34,826 bases of DNA from Candidatus Woesearchaeota archaeon (GCA_016784105.1 JADHVG010000009.1:1-34826); one strand, 5' to 3'. Shown: positions 8,782 to 16,948, counted from the first letter of the stretch. Numbers and translations are program-made. The notes: generated by a model not told the origin, from the sequence alone.

Positions 8782-10305
8782 ATGTCAAAACTAACAATAG
8801 AAGAATTAGCAACTTTCTGCAAGAGTAAAGGTTTTGTTTATCAGGATAGTGAAATTTATGGAGGTTTGTCTGGCTTCTGGGACCTAGGTCCGGTAGGTGT
8901 TGAACTTTTTAATAATCTTAAGGTTGACTGGTGGAAACATTTTGTGCAAAGCAAGGAAAACATGGTAGGCATGCATGGAAGCGTTATCTCTAACCCAAAA
9001 GTTTGGAAAGCATCTGGTCATTTAGAAAATTTTGGAGATTTAGTTTTAGCGTGTTCTAAATGCAATAATAAGTTAAGAGCAGATCATTTCCTGGAAGACA
9101 CTCTGGACATCAATGTGGAAGGTAAGAAATCTGATGAGATAAACGACATCATAACTAAAAACAAGTTGAGCTGTCCTAATTGCAAGGGTTCTTTTAAAGA
9201 ATTAACAAATTTTAATTTACTGTTCAAGACAAGTGTGGGAGCTGAAGAGAGCAAAGGTTCTATCGCTTATCTGCGTGGAGAAACAGCTCAGGGAATGTTC
9301 ACAAACTTTAAGCTCATAACTGAAACTGCAAGAATGAAAATTCCTTTTGGAATAGCCCAGATAGGAACTTGTTTTAGGAATGAAATTGCTCCGAGAGATT
9401 TTATTTTTAGAAGTAGGGAATTTACTATAGCAGAGTTTGAATTTTTTAAGCATCCTGATGAAAAGAAATGTGAAATGTTAGAGGAAAAGCATCTGGATAT
9501 GGAGTTCATGCTGCTTAGTTCTGAAGTTCAAGAAAAAGATAAGAAAGATCTTAAAAAATCAACTATCCGGGAACTTGTAAAAAAAGAGAAGCTTGATGAA
9601 TGGCATGCTTATTGGCTTGCAGAACAAATATCCTGGTTGTATTCAATTGGTTTAAAGAAAAATAATTTAAAAATTAGAGAACACACGAAAAAAGAGCTTT
9701 CTCATTACTCTTCCGCTACCTTCGATATTGATTATTTGTTTCCTTTCGGCTCCAAAGAGATAGCAGGTAACGCAAACAGGGGTCAGTATGATCTTAAACA
9801 GCACATTCAAGAGAGTAAAGAAAAATTAGAGGTATTTGATGAAGCTACCAAACAAAAAATAATTCCTTCAGTGATAGAACCTACTTTTGGTATTGAAAGA
9901 ACATTCTTGTCCATTATAACTGAAGCTTATGAAGATGATAAGGAAAGAGGAAATATTGTCTTAAAATTTAATAATAACATTGCTCCAGTAAAAGTTGCAG
10001 TATTTCCTTTAGTTAACAAAATAAAAAAAGAAGGTAAGGAAGTTTTTGATTCACTAAAAGAATTTTTTACTTGCCAGTTTGACAGTTCTGGAAGTGTTGG
10101 CAGAAGGTATGCACGTGCAGATGAGATAGGGATTCCTTACTGCATCACATTCGATTTTGAAAGTTTGGAAGATAAGTCCGTTACCATCCGAAATCGGGAT
10201 GATACTCAACAAGTAAGAGTTCCGGTTGAAGGTTTAAAAGACACTATCTCAAAACTTCTAAACAAAGAATTGGAGTTTGAAAAAGCTGGTAAGCTGATTA
10301 AATAA
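8782..10305 (+). CDS. glyS: Glycyl-tRNA synthetase (eukaryote/archaea type, alpha2)
   Basis: Class II synthetase charging tRNA-Gly, 507 aa. The N-terminus carries the GlyRS signature KGFVYQDSEIYGGLSGFWDLGPVG. A zinc ribbon is formed by CSKC and CPNC. Motif 2 is GTCFRNEIAPRDFIFRSREF and motif 3 is PTFGIERTFLSII. The C-terminal anticodon-binding domain contains GRRYARADEIGIPYCITFD and the VTIRNRDD-T-Q motif typical of this family. It has its own TATA box and appears leaderless. The identification is secure. Confidence 0.97.
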   Translation: MSKLTIEELATFCKSKGFVYQDSEIYGGLSGFWDLGPVGVELFNNLKVDWWKHFVQSKENMVGMHGSVISNPKVWKASGHLENFGDLVLACSKCNNKLRADHFLEDTLDINVEGKKSDEINDIITKNKLSCPNCKGSFKELTNFNLLFKTSVGAEESKGSIAYLRGETAQGMFTNFKLITETARMKIPFGIAQIGTCFRNEIAPRDFIFRSREFTIAEFEFFKHPDEKKCEMLEEKHLDMEFMLLSSEVQEKDKKDLKKSTIRELVKKEKLDEWHAYWLAEQISWLYSIGLKKNNLKIREHTKKELSHYSSATFDIDYLFPFGSKEIAGNANRGQYDLKQHIQESKEKLEVFDEATKQKIIPSVIEPTFGIERTFLSIITEAYEDDKERGNIVLKFNNNIAPVKVAVFPLVNKIKKEGKEVFDSLKEFFTCQFDSSGSVGRRYARADEIGIPYCITFDFESLEDKSVTIRNRDDTQQVRVPVEGLKDTISKLLNKELEFEKAGKLIK

Positions 10306-10328
10306 TTTGTTTAACTATTCAATAATAA

Positions 10329-10338
10329 CCTTATATAA
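10329..10338 (+). promoter_or_regulatory. TATA box of the TlpA-like lipoprotein gene
   Basis: CCTTATATAA ends 22 bases before the ATG at 10360, the same spacing as at glyS. This again suggests a leaderless transcript. Confidence 0.55.
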
Positions 10339-10359
10339 TTTCTTGGAGTATTCCATTTT

Positions 10360-10911
10360 ATGAAAAATAAATTTATTATTGGATTATTCTTAATTTCTAT
10401 TGCTTTTATTTATGGCTGTTCTTCTAGTGATCCAACTGGAGAGGCTTCACCCCAAGCCCTACAACAAGATTCAGGAGACATAGGTATAAATCAGGGACAA
10501 ACAGCTCCGGACTTCACAATCAAGACTGTTGATGAGAAAGAAATTAGTTTAAGTTCTCTTACTCAAGAAAAACCTACTGTTTTGTATTTTTTTGCAACAT
10601 GGTGTCCTAATTGTGCAAGAGATTTAGCCGCAGTAAATAAAGTATATCCTCAATATAAAGATAAAGTAAATTTTCTTGCTATAGGAATGGATGTCAAGGA
10701 AGGTGCAGATCTCATAAGGAGTTATAGGCAATCTAAAGGCCTTGGATTGACTGATTTTGCAGCTGGAAACAATAATGTTCTAGGAAAGTACAATGTGGTG
10801 TACACAACAACTAAATTTTTCATGGATAAAGATAGAAAAATTCTGAATAAAGGTATTGGTGCGGTAGATGAAACTGCCTGGAATCAGATATTCCAATCAA
10901 TGTCCCAATAA
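10360..10911 (+). CDS. TlpA/ResA-like thioredoxin-fold lipoprotein
   Basis: 183-aa exported thiol-disulfide protein. The N-terminus has a Lys-containing start, a hydrophobic stretch and a lipobox-like FIYGC (Cys20), then a Ser/Asp/Gly-rich linker, so it is probably membrane-anchored and faces outside. The thioredoxin fold follows, with the active-site motif WCPNC (Cys82 and Cys85) inside LYFFATWCPNCARDL. The AhpC/TSA-like start GQTAPDFTIKTVDEKEISLSSL and the FLAIGMDVKEG region match TlpA-type proteins. It may reduce or shuffle disulfides on the cell surface. Its substrate is unknown. It is the first gene after glyS and has its own promoter. Confidence 0.88.
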   Translation: MKNKFIIGLFLISIAFIYGCSSSDPTGEASPQALQQDSGDIGINQGQTAPDFTIKTVDEKEISLSSLTQEKPTVLYFFATWCPNCARDLAAVNKVYPQYKDKVNFLAIGMDVKEGADLIRSYRQSKGLGLTDFAAGNNNVLGKYNVVYTTTKFFMDKDRKILNKGIGAVDETAWNQIFQSMSQ

Positions 10912-10947
10912 GTAAAATTTAAATATGATAATATTTTTCTAAATTAT

Positions 10948-11370
10948 ATGGAAATAAAAGACTTACAAGCAAGACAAGGAAAAGTAGACATTACACTGGA
11001 CATCGTAGATGTTGGAGATGTTAGAGAATTTGAAAAATTCGGAAAAACAGGACGTGTTGCAAACGCTATTGGTAAAGACGCTTCTGGAGATATCAAAATT
11101 ACTTTATGGAATGATGACATTGGGAAAGTAAAGGCTGGAGACAAGGTCAAAATTGAGAATGGTTATGTTTCTGAATGGCAAGGAGAATTACAATTAGGAA
11201 CTGGTAAGTTCGGCAAGATGGAAGTTATCGGAGAATCTTCTGAAACAAAAGAAGAAGCTACTTCCCCTCCAGATTCTGAAGCTAACAAAGAAACTCTTCA
11301 GGAAGCAGAACAAGAAGTTAAGCAGGCAGAAGAAACTGTTGATGTGGAAGAAGAAGATATTAGTGAATAA
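10948..11370 (+). CDS. OB-fold single-stranded DNA-binding protein (RPA-like)
   Basis: 140 aa. Residues 1-90 form one OB-fold of the archaeal SSB/RPA type, with the features KVDITLDIVDVGDVREF, KTGRVANAIGKDASGDIKITLWNDD and AGDKVKIENGYVSEWQGELQLGTGKFG. The last 45 residues are strongly acidic (Glu-rich), as in the C-terminal tails of many SSBs that recruit partner proteins. It probably protects ssDNA during replication and repair. An AATTTAAATATG element upstream may serve as TATA box, with an ATG about 25 bases later. A tRNA-binding role for the OB-fold cannot be excluded. Confidence 0.85.
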   Translation: MEIKDLQARQGKVDITLDIVDVGDVREFEKFGKTGRVANAIGKDASGDIKITLWNDDIGKVKAGDKVKIENGYVSEWQGELQLGTGKFGKMEVIGESSETKEEATSPPDSEANKETLQEAEQEVKQAEETVDVEEEDISE

Positions 11371-11384
11371 TTCTAAATAGAAAG

Positions 11385-11397
11385 TAATTTAAATTAA
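11385..11397 (+). promoter_or_regulatory. TATA-like box of the tRNA-Phe gene
   Basis: TAATTTAAATTAA is centred about 31 bases before the first base of the tRNA at 11422, the expected archaeal promoter distance. Confidence 0.5.
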
Positions 11398-11449
11398 TTC
11401 TATTTCTGAAAAGTTTAATTTGGGGCCTTAGCTCAGACTGGGAGAGCAC

Positions 11450-11470
11450 ATGCATGAAAATGCAGCTCAA
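11450..11470 (+). other. tRNA-Phe intron 1 (21 nt, position 27/28, non-canonical)
   Basis: A 4-bp central helix GAGC (11444-11447, the 3' strand of the D stem) with GCTC (11465-11468) is flanked by the 3-nt bulges ACA (11448-11450) and AAT (11469-11471). An inner helix TGCAT/ATGCA is capped by a GAAA tetraloop. Cutting after the second base of each bulge gives the stem CTACG. Confidence 0.85.
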
Positions 11471-11480
11471 TACGCTGAAG

Positions 11481-11498
11481 AAATTCAGTATCTCGGTC
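11481..11498 (+). other. tRNA-Phe intron 2 (18 nt, canonical position 37/38)
   Basis: Outer helix TACG/CGTA (11471-11474 with 11500-11503). Central helix CTGA (11475-11478) with TCGG (11493-11496), including one G-U pair. Bulges AGA (11479-11481) and TCA (11497-11499). Cutting after the second base of each bulge leaves G37 joined to A38. The inner helix is weak. A shift by one base is possible in principle because an A occurs at both junctions. Confidence 0.85.
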
Positions 11499-11507
11499 AC
11501 GTAGGAG

Positions 11508-11538
11508 ATTGGCTCAGTCATCTCTGACCATACCTAAA
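11508..11538 (+). other. tRNA-Phe intron 3 (31 nt, variable loop, position 46/47)
   Basis: Central helix TAGG (11502-11505) with CCTA (11533-11536), bulges AGA (11506-11508) and AAT (11537-11539), and an inner imperfect helix including TCAG/CTGA (11514-11517 with 11524-11527). Cutting after the second base of each bulge gives the five-base variable loop GAGTC with C48, able to form the usual G15-C48 pair. Confidence 0.82.
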
Positions 11539-11577
11539 TCCTGGGTTCAAATCCCAGAGGCCCCATTTATTTTTCTA

Positions 11578-13746
11578 TCACAAAGAACTAGAAAGTATTT
11601 GTGTTGCTATCATGTTGAATAGTATCATCACAACTAAACTAATTATACAAAATAATACTGTTCCGCGGATCATATTCTGCCCTATCATGTATCGTTCGTT
11701 TAATTTGTCAGAACCGTTCTCTATTCCATTTACAAGTATTGTGAGTATGTAAGTTATTTGCACAACATATAATCCTACAATTATTTGGAAGTAATAAGTA
11801 GGAATTCCTTCTCCAAATAGTCCTATTAATCCTACATCTTGTCCACCGGTAGCAGCCCCTGAAGTAACGTCTTGTAGTTGAGTTCCTAACCTTCCAAGGA
11901 TAGCAGTTACCATTGAAGTTATTCCTATCACAATTCCTGCTATGGCTGGTGTTAAAAACTTTATCTGAGAATTCATAGAACTTATGATGTCTGCCATCAG
12001 ATCTTTTAGCCGTTCATTGACCGTGTGTATTTGTTTTATGTATCTGGAAACGTTTGTTAATGCTTGTGCTGCTATCATTGGACCTTTCCTTACGCTTTGT
12101 ATCAAAACTTTCATGGAGCTTTCTATAAGGTTAGAAGGAAAACTTACCAATGCTCCATGTACTGGGTCAAATATTGATTTTTGGACACTCATCCCAAGCT
12201 TCTTTATGTTCATGCTTACAAGCTGGAAAAAACTTCCGGAGATTGTTCCCTCCATGACCGTTGCTACTTTCCCAAATGCTATTTCTGCTGGAAGCCCATC
12301 TCCTAATCTGTTTCCTAGCTGGAATAGTGCTGATGCGAATTCCATCTCTAACTTTTGAGATTTTTCTCTTATCTTGATAACGTTCTTAGATCTTAATTTA
12401 TAATACAAGCCAACACTTATTCCCACTGATAACGTTACGAACAAACTCAAGATTGCTGCACCGAGACCGAAAGGCCCGATAATTTCTCCTGTTGTTTGGC
12501 TTTCCCTATACTCTAACATACAAAATCTTTTGCCGCAACTACTGGATATGTCTTCTGCTCCAAAACCAAAATCTGTTACGTTCATGCCGTGTAGCAATAC
12601 CGGACTCATACCAAAAATAAGGAATAATACTCCTATGAACACACTCAATATCAAGGGATTCATTAACAATTCTACATTTCCCAGTTTGATGATAATATTC
12701 TTGTACTTCTTAAGTCCTGGATTTTCTTCTGAAATATCACTTTGCCCATACCCGGTCGGTCTTCTTGATAATATGCTTTTTCCGAGTGAATATACTGCAA
12801 AAGGAAGAGCTACATTATACAAAGCAGCTATGTGATACCACTTTACTCCTTCCGTGAAACTGACAACTAATGGGAGTATAACCAGCCCAAGAATAGGAAG
12901 TATTATCCCAAGCATGTGCAGCATTGTTATTGGGCTTTGCAAATTGTGAGCATAGTGAAGCATCTTTTCATATGTTTCTGTTAAAATCACATCAAGAGAT
13001 TTATCCAGTGCATTTAGCCTTCTTTCTTCACTTCCCTCATATAATGAGCTTTCTATAAGATGGAATGATTCTATGAACTCAAAATTCCATTTTTTCCAGG
13101 TCTCTAAGTACGTGTCCAAACTCTCTTTGATGGTATCATATTTTTCTGTTTCAACATCCCATAAAACTTTCTTTAAATCCAGGCTTAATGGAGGTGATAG
13201 ATGATCGGCTGCAAATTCCAGAGCATTTTCTAAGTTACTAGTATGTCGCATGTACGTTACAATGTAAAACACACACAAAACCATCTGGTTGGAAGCTTTC
13301 ATACGCCAGTTGTTTGCAATGAACATAGGAAGAGTTCCCAGCGGTTTTATCATAACCAACCCTATTATGAAAAAAAACAGTATGAAGAACATGCTTTGGA
13401 AAAGCAAAAAAAACAGTAAAGAACCAAAAAAGATTATTGCTATAGGAAGAAGAAATGAGAATGACACTGCTCCCGCAGGAGTTATGTTTAGATGAGAGAT
13501 GTTGATGCTTTCTTGCATCTCTTCGAGTTTCTTTTTATCAGGTTTTATGTTTAAAACCTTTTCAGAAAAAGTGCATGCTTTTTCGTAAAAAGAAAGATGA
13601 GCTGGCATGTAATCGTCTTTAAACTCAGAATATTCACGAGAAGTGACCTTAGTCTGCTGGATTTTTGCTCCCAGTTCTTTCTCTATCTGACTCCTATAAT
13701 AAGATGCCAGATTCCTCATCTTTTTCTTTTCTTCTACGTTGGGCAT
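11578..13746 (-). CDS. FlaJ/TadC-like secretion platform membrane protein
   Basis: 722 aa with two type II secretion F (T2SSF) cytoplasmic domains separated and flanked by hydrophobic segments, the layout of archaeal FlaJ/TadC proteins. An N-terminal soluble helical region (residues 1-90) precedes a first helix pair at about 93-140. The first F domain contains NQMVLCVFYIVTYMRHTSNLENAL, and the second contains LEMEFASALFQLGNRLGDGLP, both typical for the family. More helices lie at about 275-325, 365-385, 425-450 and near the C-terminus. It is the inner-membrane platform for a type IV pilus or archaellum-like filament, working with the ATPase gene just upstream (64 bases). No pilin gene or prepilin peptidase is in the window, so the exact machine is unknown. 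Confidence 0.88.
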   Translation of the reverse strand: MPNVEEKKKMRNLASYYRSQIEKELGAKIQQTKVTSREYSEFKDDYMPAHLSFYEKACTFSEKVLNIKPDKKKLEEMQESINISHLNITPAGAVSFSFLLPIAIIFFGSLLFFLLFQSMFFILFFFIIGLVMIKPLGTLPMFIANNWRMKASNQMVLCVFYIVTYMRHTSNLENALEFAADHLSPPLSLDLKKVLWDVETEKYDTIKESLDTYLETWKKWNFEFIESFHLIESSLYEGSEERRLNALDKSLDVILTETYEKMLHYAHNLQSPITMLHMLGIILPILGLVILPLVVSFTEGVKWYHIAALYNVALPFAVYSLGKSILSRRPTGYGQSDISEENPGLKKYKNIIIKLGNVELLMNPLILSVFIGVLFLIFGMSPVLLHGMNVTDFGFGAEDISSSCGKRFCMLEYRESQTTGEIIGPFGLGAAILSLFVTLSVGISVGLYYKLRSKNVIKIREKSQKLEMEFASALFQLGNRLGDGLPAEIAFGKVATVMEGTISGSFFQLVSMNIKKLGMSVQKSIFDPVHGALVSFPSNLIESSMKVLIQSVRKGPMIAAQALTNVSRYIKQIHTVNERLKDLMADIISSMNSQIKFLTPAIAGIVIGITSMVTAILGRLGTQLQDVTSGAATGGQDVGLIGLFGEGIPTYYFQIIVGLYVVQITYILTILVNGIENGSDKLNERYMIGQNMIRGTVLFCIISLVVMILFNMIATQILSSSL

Positions 13747-13810
13747 CTAAACCCCTCACCTCTTTTTTTGACAAGATTTTGATTGGGTTACTTATTTGAA
13801 TGAACACTTA

Positions 13811-16111
13811 TTATCTTTGAGATATGTTCATTTTTTTTATTGTTCTTTTTAGCCATTCATTCCAGTCAAAAAATATTCTTTTGCTGTCTAAGTTTCCAAC
13901 TTCTTGTCTGATAGTATCTGATATTTTGTGGAACTCATCATTGGCCAAAACAACAAAATCTGCTTCCAGTAAGTTTAGCATCTTTGATTTTGTTGCGTAT
14001 TCCACCAAAGTCTCTTTTGTCTTTGCCCTTAACAAGATGTTATCCCACACCGCATCCCAACTGCCAGCCCACTCCTTCACATTTCCTGCTATTGCTTTAA
14101 GAATCTCACTGTCTCCATTAATAAGTTCGTCTGACGGTTCTAGTTGATCAGTTCTTGTATCATATTTCATCAAGTCCACAAATCCATTTTCCAGCATAGG
14201 ATCAGTTTCCCAGTGTTTTCTTATCTCAGTTATTTGTGTAACTCTCCTCCACCTATGCAAACCATCCGCGCTTCTGACTGGGTTTGCAACCACCACTATG
14301 TCTGTTGCCTTGAAGCTTGTTCTTGGAACTTGAAGATCATTAACAACCCTATCAAAGACCCCATAAGGGCTGTCTCCATGTATGGTCCCTGCAACTACGT
14401 TAGCTAAAGCCCCAATCCTCATCGCTTCGTACAAAGCTAAAGCTTCCTTGCTTCTTATCTCTCCAACTATCAATGCAGAATCTCCCATTCTCAACGTAGT
14501 TCTTATCCCTTCCTCCGCAGACACTTCCGCAGATCCTTTTGTGAGTGCAGCAGCTACCTTCATGGGTTGGATGTTATATCCTAACTTCCTCAGAGCATTT
14601 GTTGGAAGTTCTAAAGTGTCTTCTATCGTGATCATCCTATACTTTCTCATGATTTCTACAAGCAGTGAACCTAACAATGAAGTTTTTCCTGCGCTTCTTG
14701 TTCCAGCAACCAGCATGGTTCTGTTACCATCTATGATGAAACTTAAGATTCCTGCTGCAAGAGGATTGATCATCTTATTGTGCATGAACAAAGGCAAGGT
14801 CCAAGGTTTGTCACGATGTCTCCTGAAAGCAAAAGAAAGTCCTAAGGGGTTTAGTGGCTGTCCTACCGCAGCAACCCTAGCATTTGCTCCTCTGATTGTC
14901 ATTTCCGTATCTAGAATAGGGTTTGCTTCATCTAAGGGTCTTCCAGAAATTAATCTAAGTTTGGTGGCCCAGGAATCTGCTTCGGTTCGTGTCGGAATTA
15001 TGTTTGTTTTACAATCCCCATAAGTTTGATGTACAAGAAACATGGGAACTTCTCCCAGTTGGTTATTTATGGTTATATCCTGAACCCTTTCATCTTGTAA
15101 TAATACTTCTATCAATCCAAAACCTACTGTGTACCTAACTAGGATGTTTGTAAGCTGTTCTAATTCATCATCTTTAATCTTCAGGTTTCGATATCCTGCA
15201 AGTTCGTCTATGAGGTCCTGACCTACATTGTAGAATACTTGTCTCATCCTTTCCGGTTCCACAAACTCCGAACGTTTTGGTTTGTGTTCTGCCATGATCT
15301 TTCTTGCAGTATCTAAAATCTCATATTTTTCTTCTGTTAACTTGAATTCTGGCGGAACAACATGGTACAAATACTGGACAGTATCCGGAAGCTCGAAGAT
15401 GGTTACATCTATATCCCCATCTAAAGTATAAGTTTCTAACTCCCTAGCATCATGAGGGAATGTTGCCATTAATTTTGTGAACATAAAATCCGGCCTTACT
15501 ACTGGTGTGAAAAATTTTCTGTATATGTCCCTGTTTCCAATCTTGTGGCCTGCTATGAACGATTTTGAATTTATTATCAGCCTTGTTTTTTCTAAAAGTC
15601 CTATTGTGAGTTCTAATATTTCCAAGTATTTTTTACCGCACTTAGAAAAAGTGCTGTCGGACGATCTGTCAACTTCTATGCGATGATCTCTTGCAAGCCT
15701 TATTAGTTCTACATAAGCACCTATCGGATCTGATCGGAGAAGGTTTGAGATTATATTTTGCACTTCCGAATACCAGGAACTTGCCCATTTGCCACAGCTT
15801 ACATCTCCTAGAAGGGCATTGTAACTGACCATGTCTTTCTTTTTTGTTAACTGAGCATATAGCTTCGCTATCTCCAGTAAGTAAGAAGTTTGATTGAAAT
15901 CATATTCATAATTGCGTTTTTGCATGTAAGCTATTTTTGTGGTGTCCTTTACCTCTATGAGCATGTCGCAGGTCTTGGACATGATAACCGAATCATCTTC
16001 TATAGAAGGAATCCTAGGATAATCTTCTAAGTTAATTGTAAGGATTACATCTTCCCCCTCTCTTACCACTTCGTACGAGAACGGCTTTTTGTTATCAAAT
16101 AATGCCATCAT
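13811..16111 (-). CDS. FlaI/TadA-type secretion ATPase with long N-terminal extension
   Basis: 766-aa hexameric ATPase of the type II/IV secretion family that would power assembly of a pilus or archaellum-like fibre. Walker A is AGTRSAGKTS at about residues 469-478. MITIEDTLELP is the Asp-box region, LRMGDSALIVGEIRSKEA is the Walker B region, and GTIHGDSPYGVFDRVVNDL is the His box. DERVQDITINNQ opens the usual N-terminal domain of the motor at about residue 340. The preceding 300 residues are an extension that I do not recognise. Start choice: GTG 16114, ATG 16111 and ATG 16108 are in frame. ATG 16111 overlaps the stop of the ribbon-helix-helix gene as TGATG, so translation is probably coupled. 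Confidence 0.9.
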   Translation of the reverse strand: MMALFDNKKPFSYEVVREGEDVILTINLEDYPRIPSIEDDSVIMSKTCDMLIEVKDTTKIAYMQKRNYEYDFNQTSYLLEIAKLYAQLTKKKDMVSYNALLGDVSCGKWASSWYSEVQNIISNLLRSDPIGAYVELIRLARDHRIEVDRSSDSTFSKCGKKYLEILELTIGLLEKTRLIINSKSFIAGHKIGNRDIYRKFFTPVVRPDFMFTKLMATFPHDARELETYTLDGDIDVTIFELPDTVQYLYHVVPPEFKLTEEKYEILDTARKIMAEHKPKRSEFVEPERMRQVFYNVGQDLIDELAGYRNLKIKDDELEQLTNILVRYTVGFGLIEVLLQDERVQDITINNQLGEVPMFLVHQTYGDCKTNIIPTRTEADSWATKLRLISGRPLDEANPILDTEMTIRGANARVAAVGQPLNPLGLSFAFRRHRDKPWTLPLFMHNKMINPLAAGILSFIIDGNRTMLVAGTRSAGKTSLLGSLLVEIMRKYRMITIEDTLELPTNALRKLGYNIQPMKVAAALTKGSAEVSAEEGIRTTLRMGDSALIVGEIRSKEALALYEAMRIGALANVVAGTIHGDSPYGVFDRVVNDLQVPRTSFKATDIVVVANPVRSADGLHRWRRVTQITEIRKHWETDPMLENGFVDLMKYDTRTDQLEPSDELINGDSEILKAIAGNVKEWAGSWDAVWDNILLRAKTKETLVEYATKSKMLNLLEADFVVLANDEFHKISDTIRQEVGNLDSKRIFFDWNEWLKRTIKKMNISQR

Positions 16112-16254
16112 CACCTCTTTTTTTGGTTCTTTAACTGCTCAAGAGCTATCTCTATTAAGTGAGATTTGTTCCTATATCTGGTTTTGTCCCGTAGCTCTTT
16201 GTTTACCCAGTCTATTAAGTTATCTTCAATCGTTGCGCTGATTGGTTTCTTCAT
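16111..16254 (-). CDS. Small ribbon-helix-helix (CopG-like) protein, 47 aa
   Basis: A short gene with the pattern of a ribbon-helix-helix DNA-binding protein: a beta strand KKPISATIEDNLIDWV, then a turn with RYRNKSHLIEIALEQL, which matches the typical R-S-x-x-I-x-x-A-L second helix. These factors bind DNA as dimers through the beta ribbon. The stop TGA overlaps the ATG of the secretion ATPase, so it is the first gene of an operon with the ATPase and the FlaJ/TadC protein. It may autoregulate or control that operon (inference). Alternatively it could be a non-DNA-binding coupling factor. The gene is short, but the motif fit and the coupling are good. Confidence 0.75.
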   Translation of the reverse strand: MKKPISATIEDNLIDWVNKELRDKTRYRNKSHLIEIALEQLKNQKKR

Positions 16255-16453
16255 GGTTAAGTGTGTGGAAACAGCTTCCATTCCTCACATAATATAAAAT
16301 ATATTTTATTTATTTTAAGATATTATCTATATTTTATCATACACTTTATTTAAATGTTTTGAAAATTTAAAAGTATAACCACTTGAGTATCCTCACACAA
16401 GTTTATATTCTTAAAACAAAATTTATTTATAAATAGGAATAAAATAAAGAAAA
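16255..16453. promoter_or_regulatory. AT-rich divergent promoter region
   Basis: 199 bases between the divergent ribbon-helix-helix/ATPase operon and the coiled-coil genes. It is extremely AT-rich, with several TATA-like stretches, for example AATATAAAATATATTTTATT near 16290-16310 and ATTTATAAATAGG near 16425-16437. It probably carries the promoters of both operons and possibly binding sites of the ribbon-helix-helix protein; no clear dyad could be singled out by eye. Confidence 0.45.
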
Positions 16454-16900
16454 ATGGACCAAAGCATGCCCCCACCTCCTGAAAAGAAAAAAGATCATAA
16501 AGGATTTTTTGGTAGTGATAAACAGCCTATGCAACAAGACATGAGTTCTTTTACTGAAGATATTGGGAATATAGGCAGAAGATTGCGCATAACAGAGGGA
16601 AGCTTCACCAACCTAAGAAGGCAGCTTCAAGTAACAGAACAAAACATGATTGATAAGAATAAGCTCTTTTCTACTGAGATCCGGACAATAACATCTGATA
16701 TAAGCGAAATGAAAAAAGAACTTAATGAAGTCAAGGAAAAAATTGTCGATCTGGTCAAAGAGCTAAAAGATTCAGCAAAAAAAGAAGAAGTGAAGGTTTT
16801 AGAGAAGTACATCAATTTATGGAACCCTGTTAAATTTGTTACACAAAATGAAGTTGAGCAGATGATAAAAGATATGTTAAATAGAGAAAAAAGCAAATAG
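16454..16900 (+). CDS. Coiled-coil protein, 148 aa, secretion-associated by context
   Basis: The N-terminal 35 residues are Pro/Lys/Gln-rich and disordered. Residues 40-115 form a long coiled coil (GRRLRITEGSFTNLRRQL to LVKELKDSAKKEEV). The C-terminus has a conserved-looking motif, LEKYINLWNPVKFVTQNEVEQMI. I recall the last motif only from uncharacterised archaeal proteins; it vaguely recalls archaellum accessory FlaC/D/E proteins. The divergent arrangement with the secretion ATPase and the following coiled-coil gene suggests a part of the same apparatus (inference). There is no membrane segment. Confidence 0.7.
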   Translation: MDQSMPPPPEKKKDHKGFFGSDKQPMQQDMSSFTEDIGNIGRRLRITEGSFTNLRRQLQVTEQNMIDKNKLFSTEIRTITSDISEMKKELNEVKEKIVDLVKELKDSAKKEEVKVLEKYINLWNPVKFVTQNEVEQMIKDMLNREKSK

Positions 16901-16948
16901 AAAACTTTATATAGGAAATTTCAGCTAATTTGATAAAAGAGGTACATA

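Larger units (their letters stand above)
11422..11565 (+). tRNA. tRNA-Phe(GAA) with three introns
   Basis: Exons are 11422-11449, 11471-11480, 11499-11507 and 11539-11565; joined they give a 74-nt tRNA. Acceptor GGGGCCT pairs with AGGCCCC, discriminator A. D arm GCTC/GAGC with loop AGACTGGGA. Anticodon stem CTACG/CGTAG is five perfect pairs around loop CTGAAGA, with anticodon GAA. Variable loop GAGTC, then T arm CTGGG TTCAAAT CCCAG. Unspliced, no anticodon stem can be formed: the false loop ATGAAAA at 11454-11460 has no matching stem. Introns interrupt positions 27/28, 37/38 and 46/47 (my position numbering). CCA is not encoded. A T-rich stretch follows at 11566-11575. Exact splice sites are inferred from the stem and bulge-helix-bulge geometry. 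Confidence 0.93.

Noticed and set aside
11449-11465. A simple, intron-less tRNA-Phe anticodon loop ATGAAAA
   Set aside because: The loop is in the right place after the D arm, but the flanking five bases on each side cannot pair, and 70 extra bases remain before the T arm. The three-intron reading explains everything.
11475-11488. Hairpin CTGAA-GAAA-TTCAG as an independent RNA element
   Set aside because: Its 5' half is the anticodon loop of the tRNA and its 3' half is in intron 2, so it is better seen as an alternative fold of the precursor.
13597-13782. Short plus-strand ORF before the ATPase/platform boundary
   Set aside because: It is antisense to the N-terminus of the FlaJ/TadC-like gene and has no features of its own.
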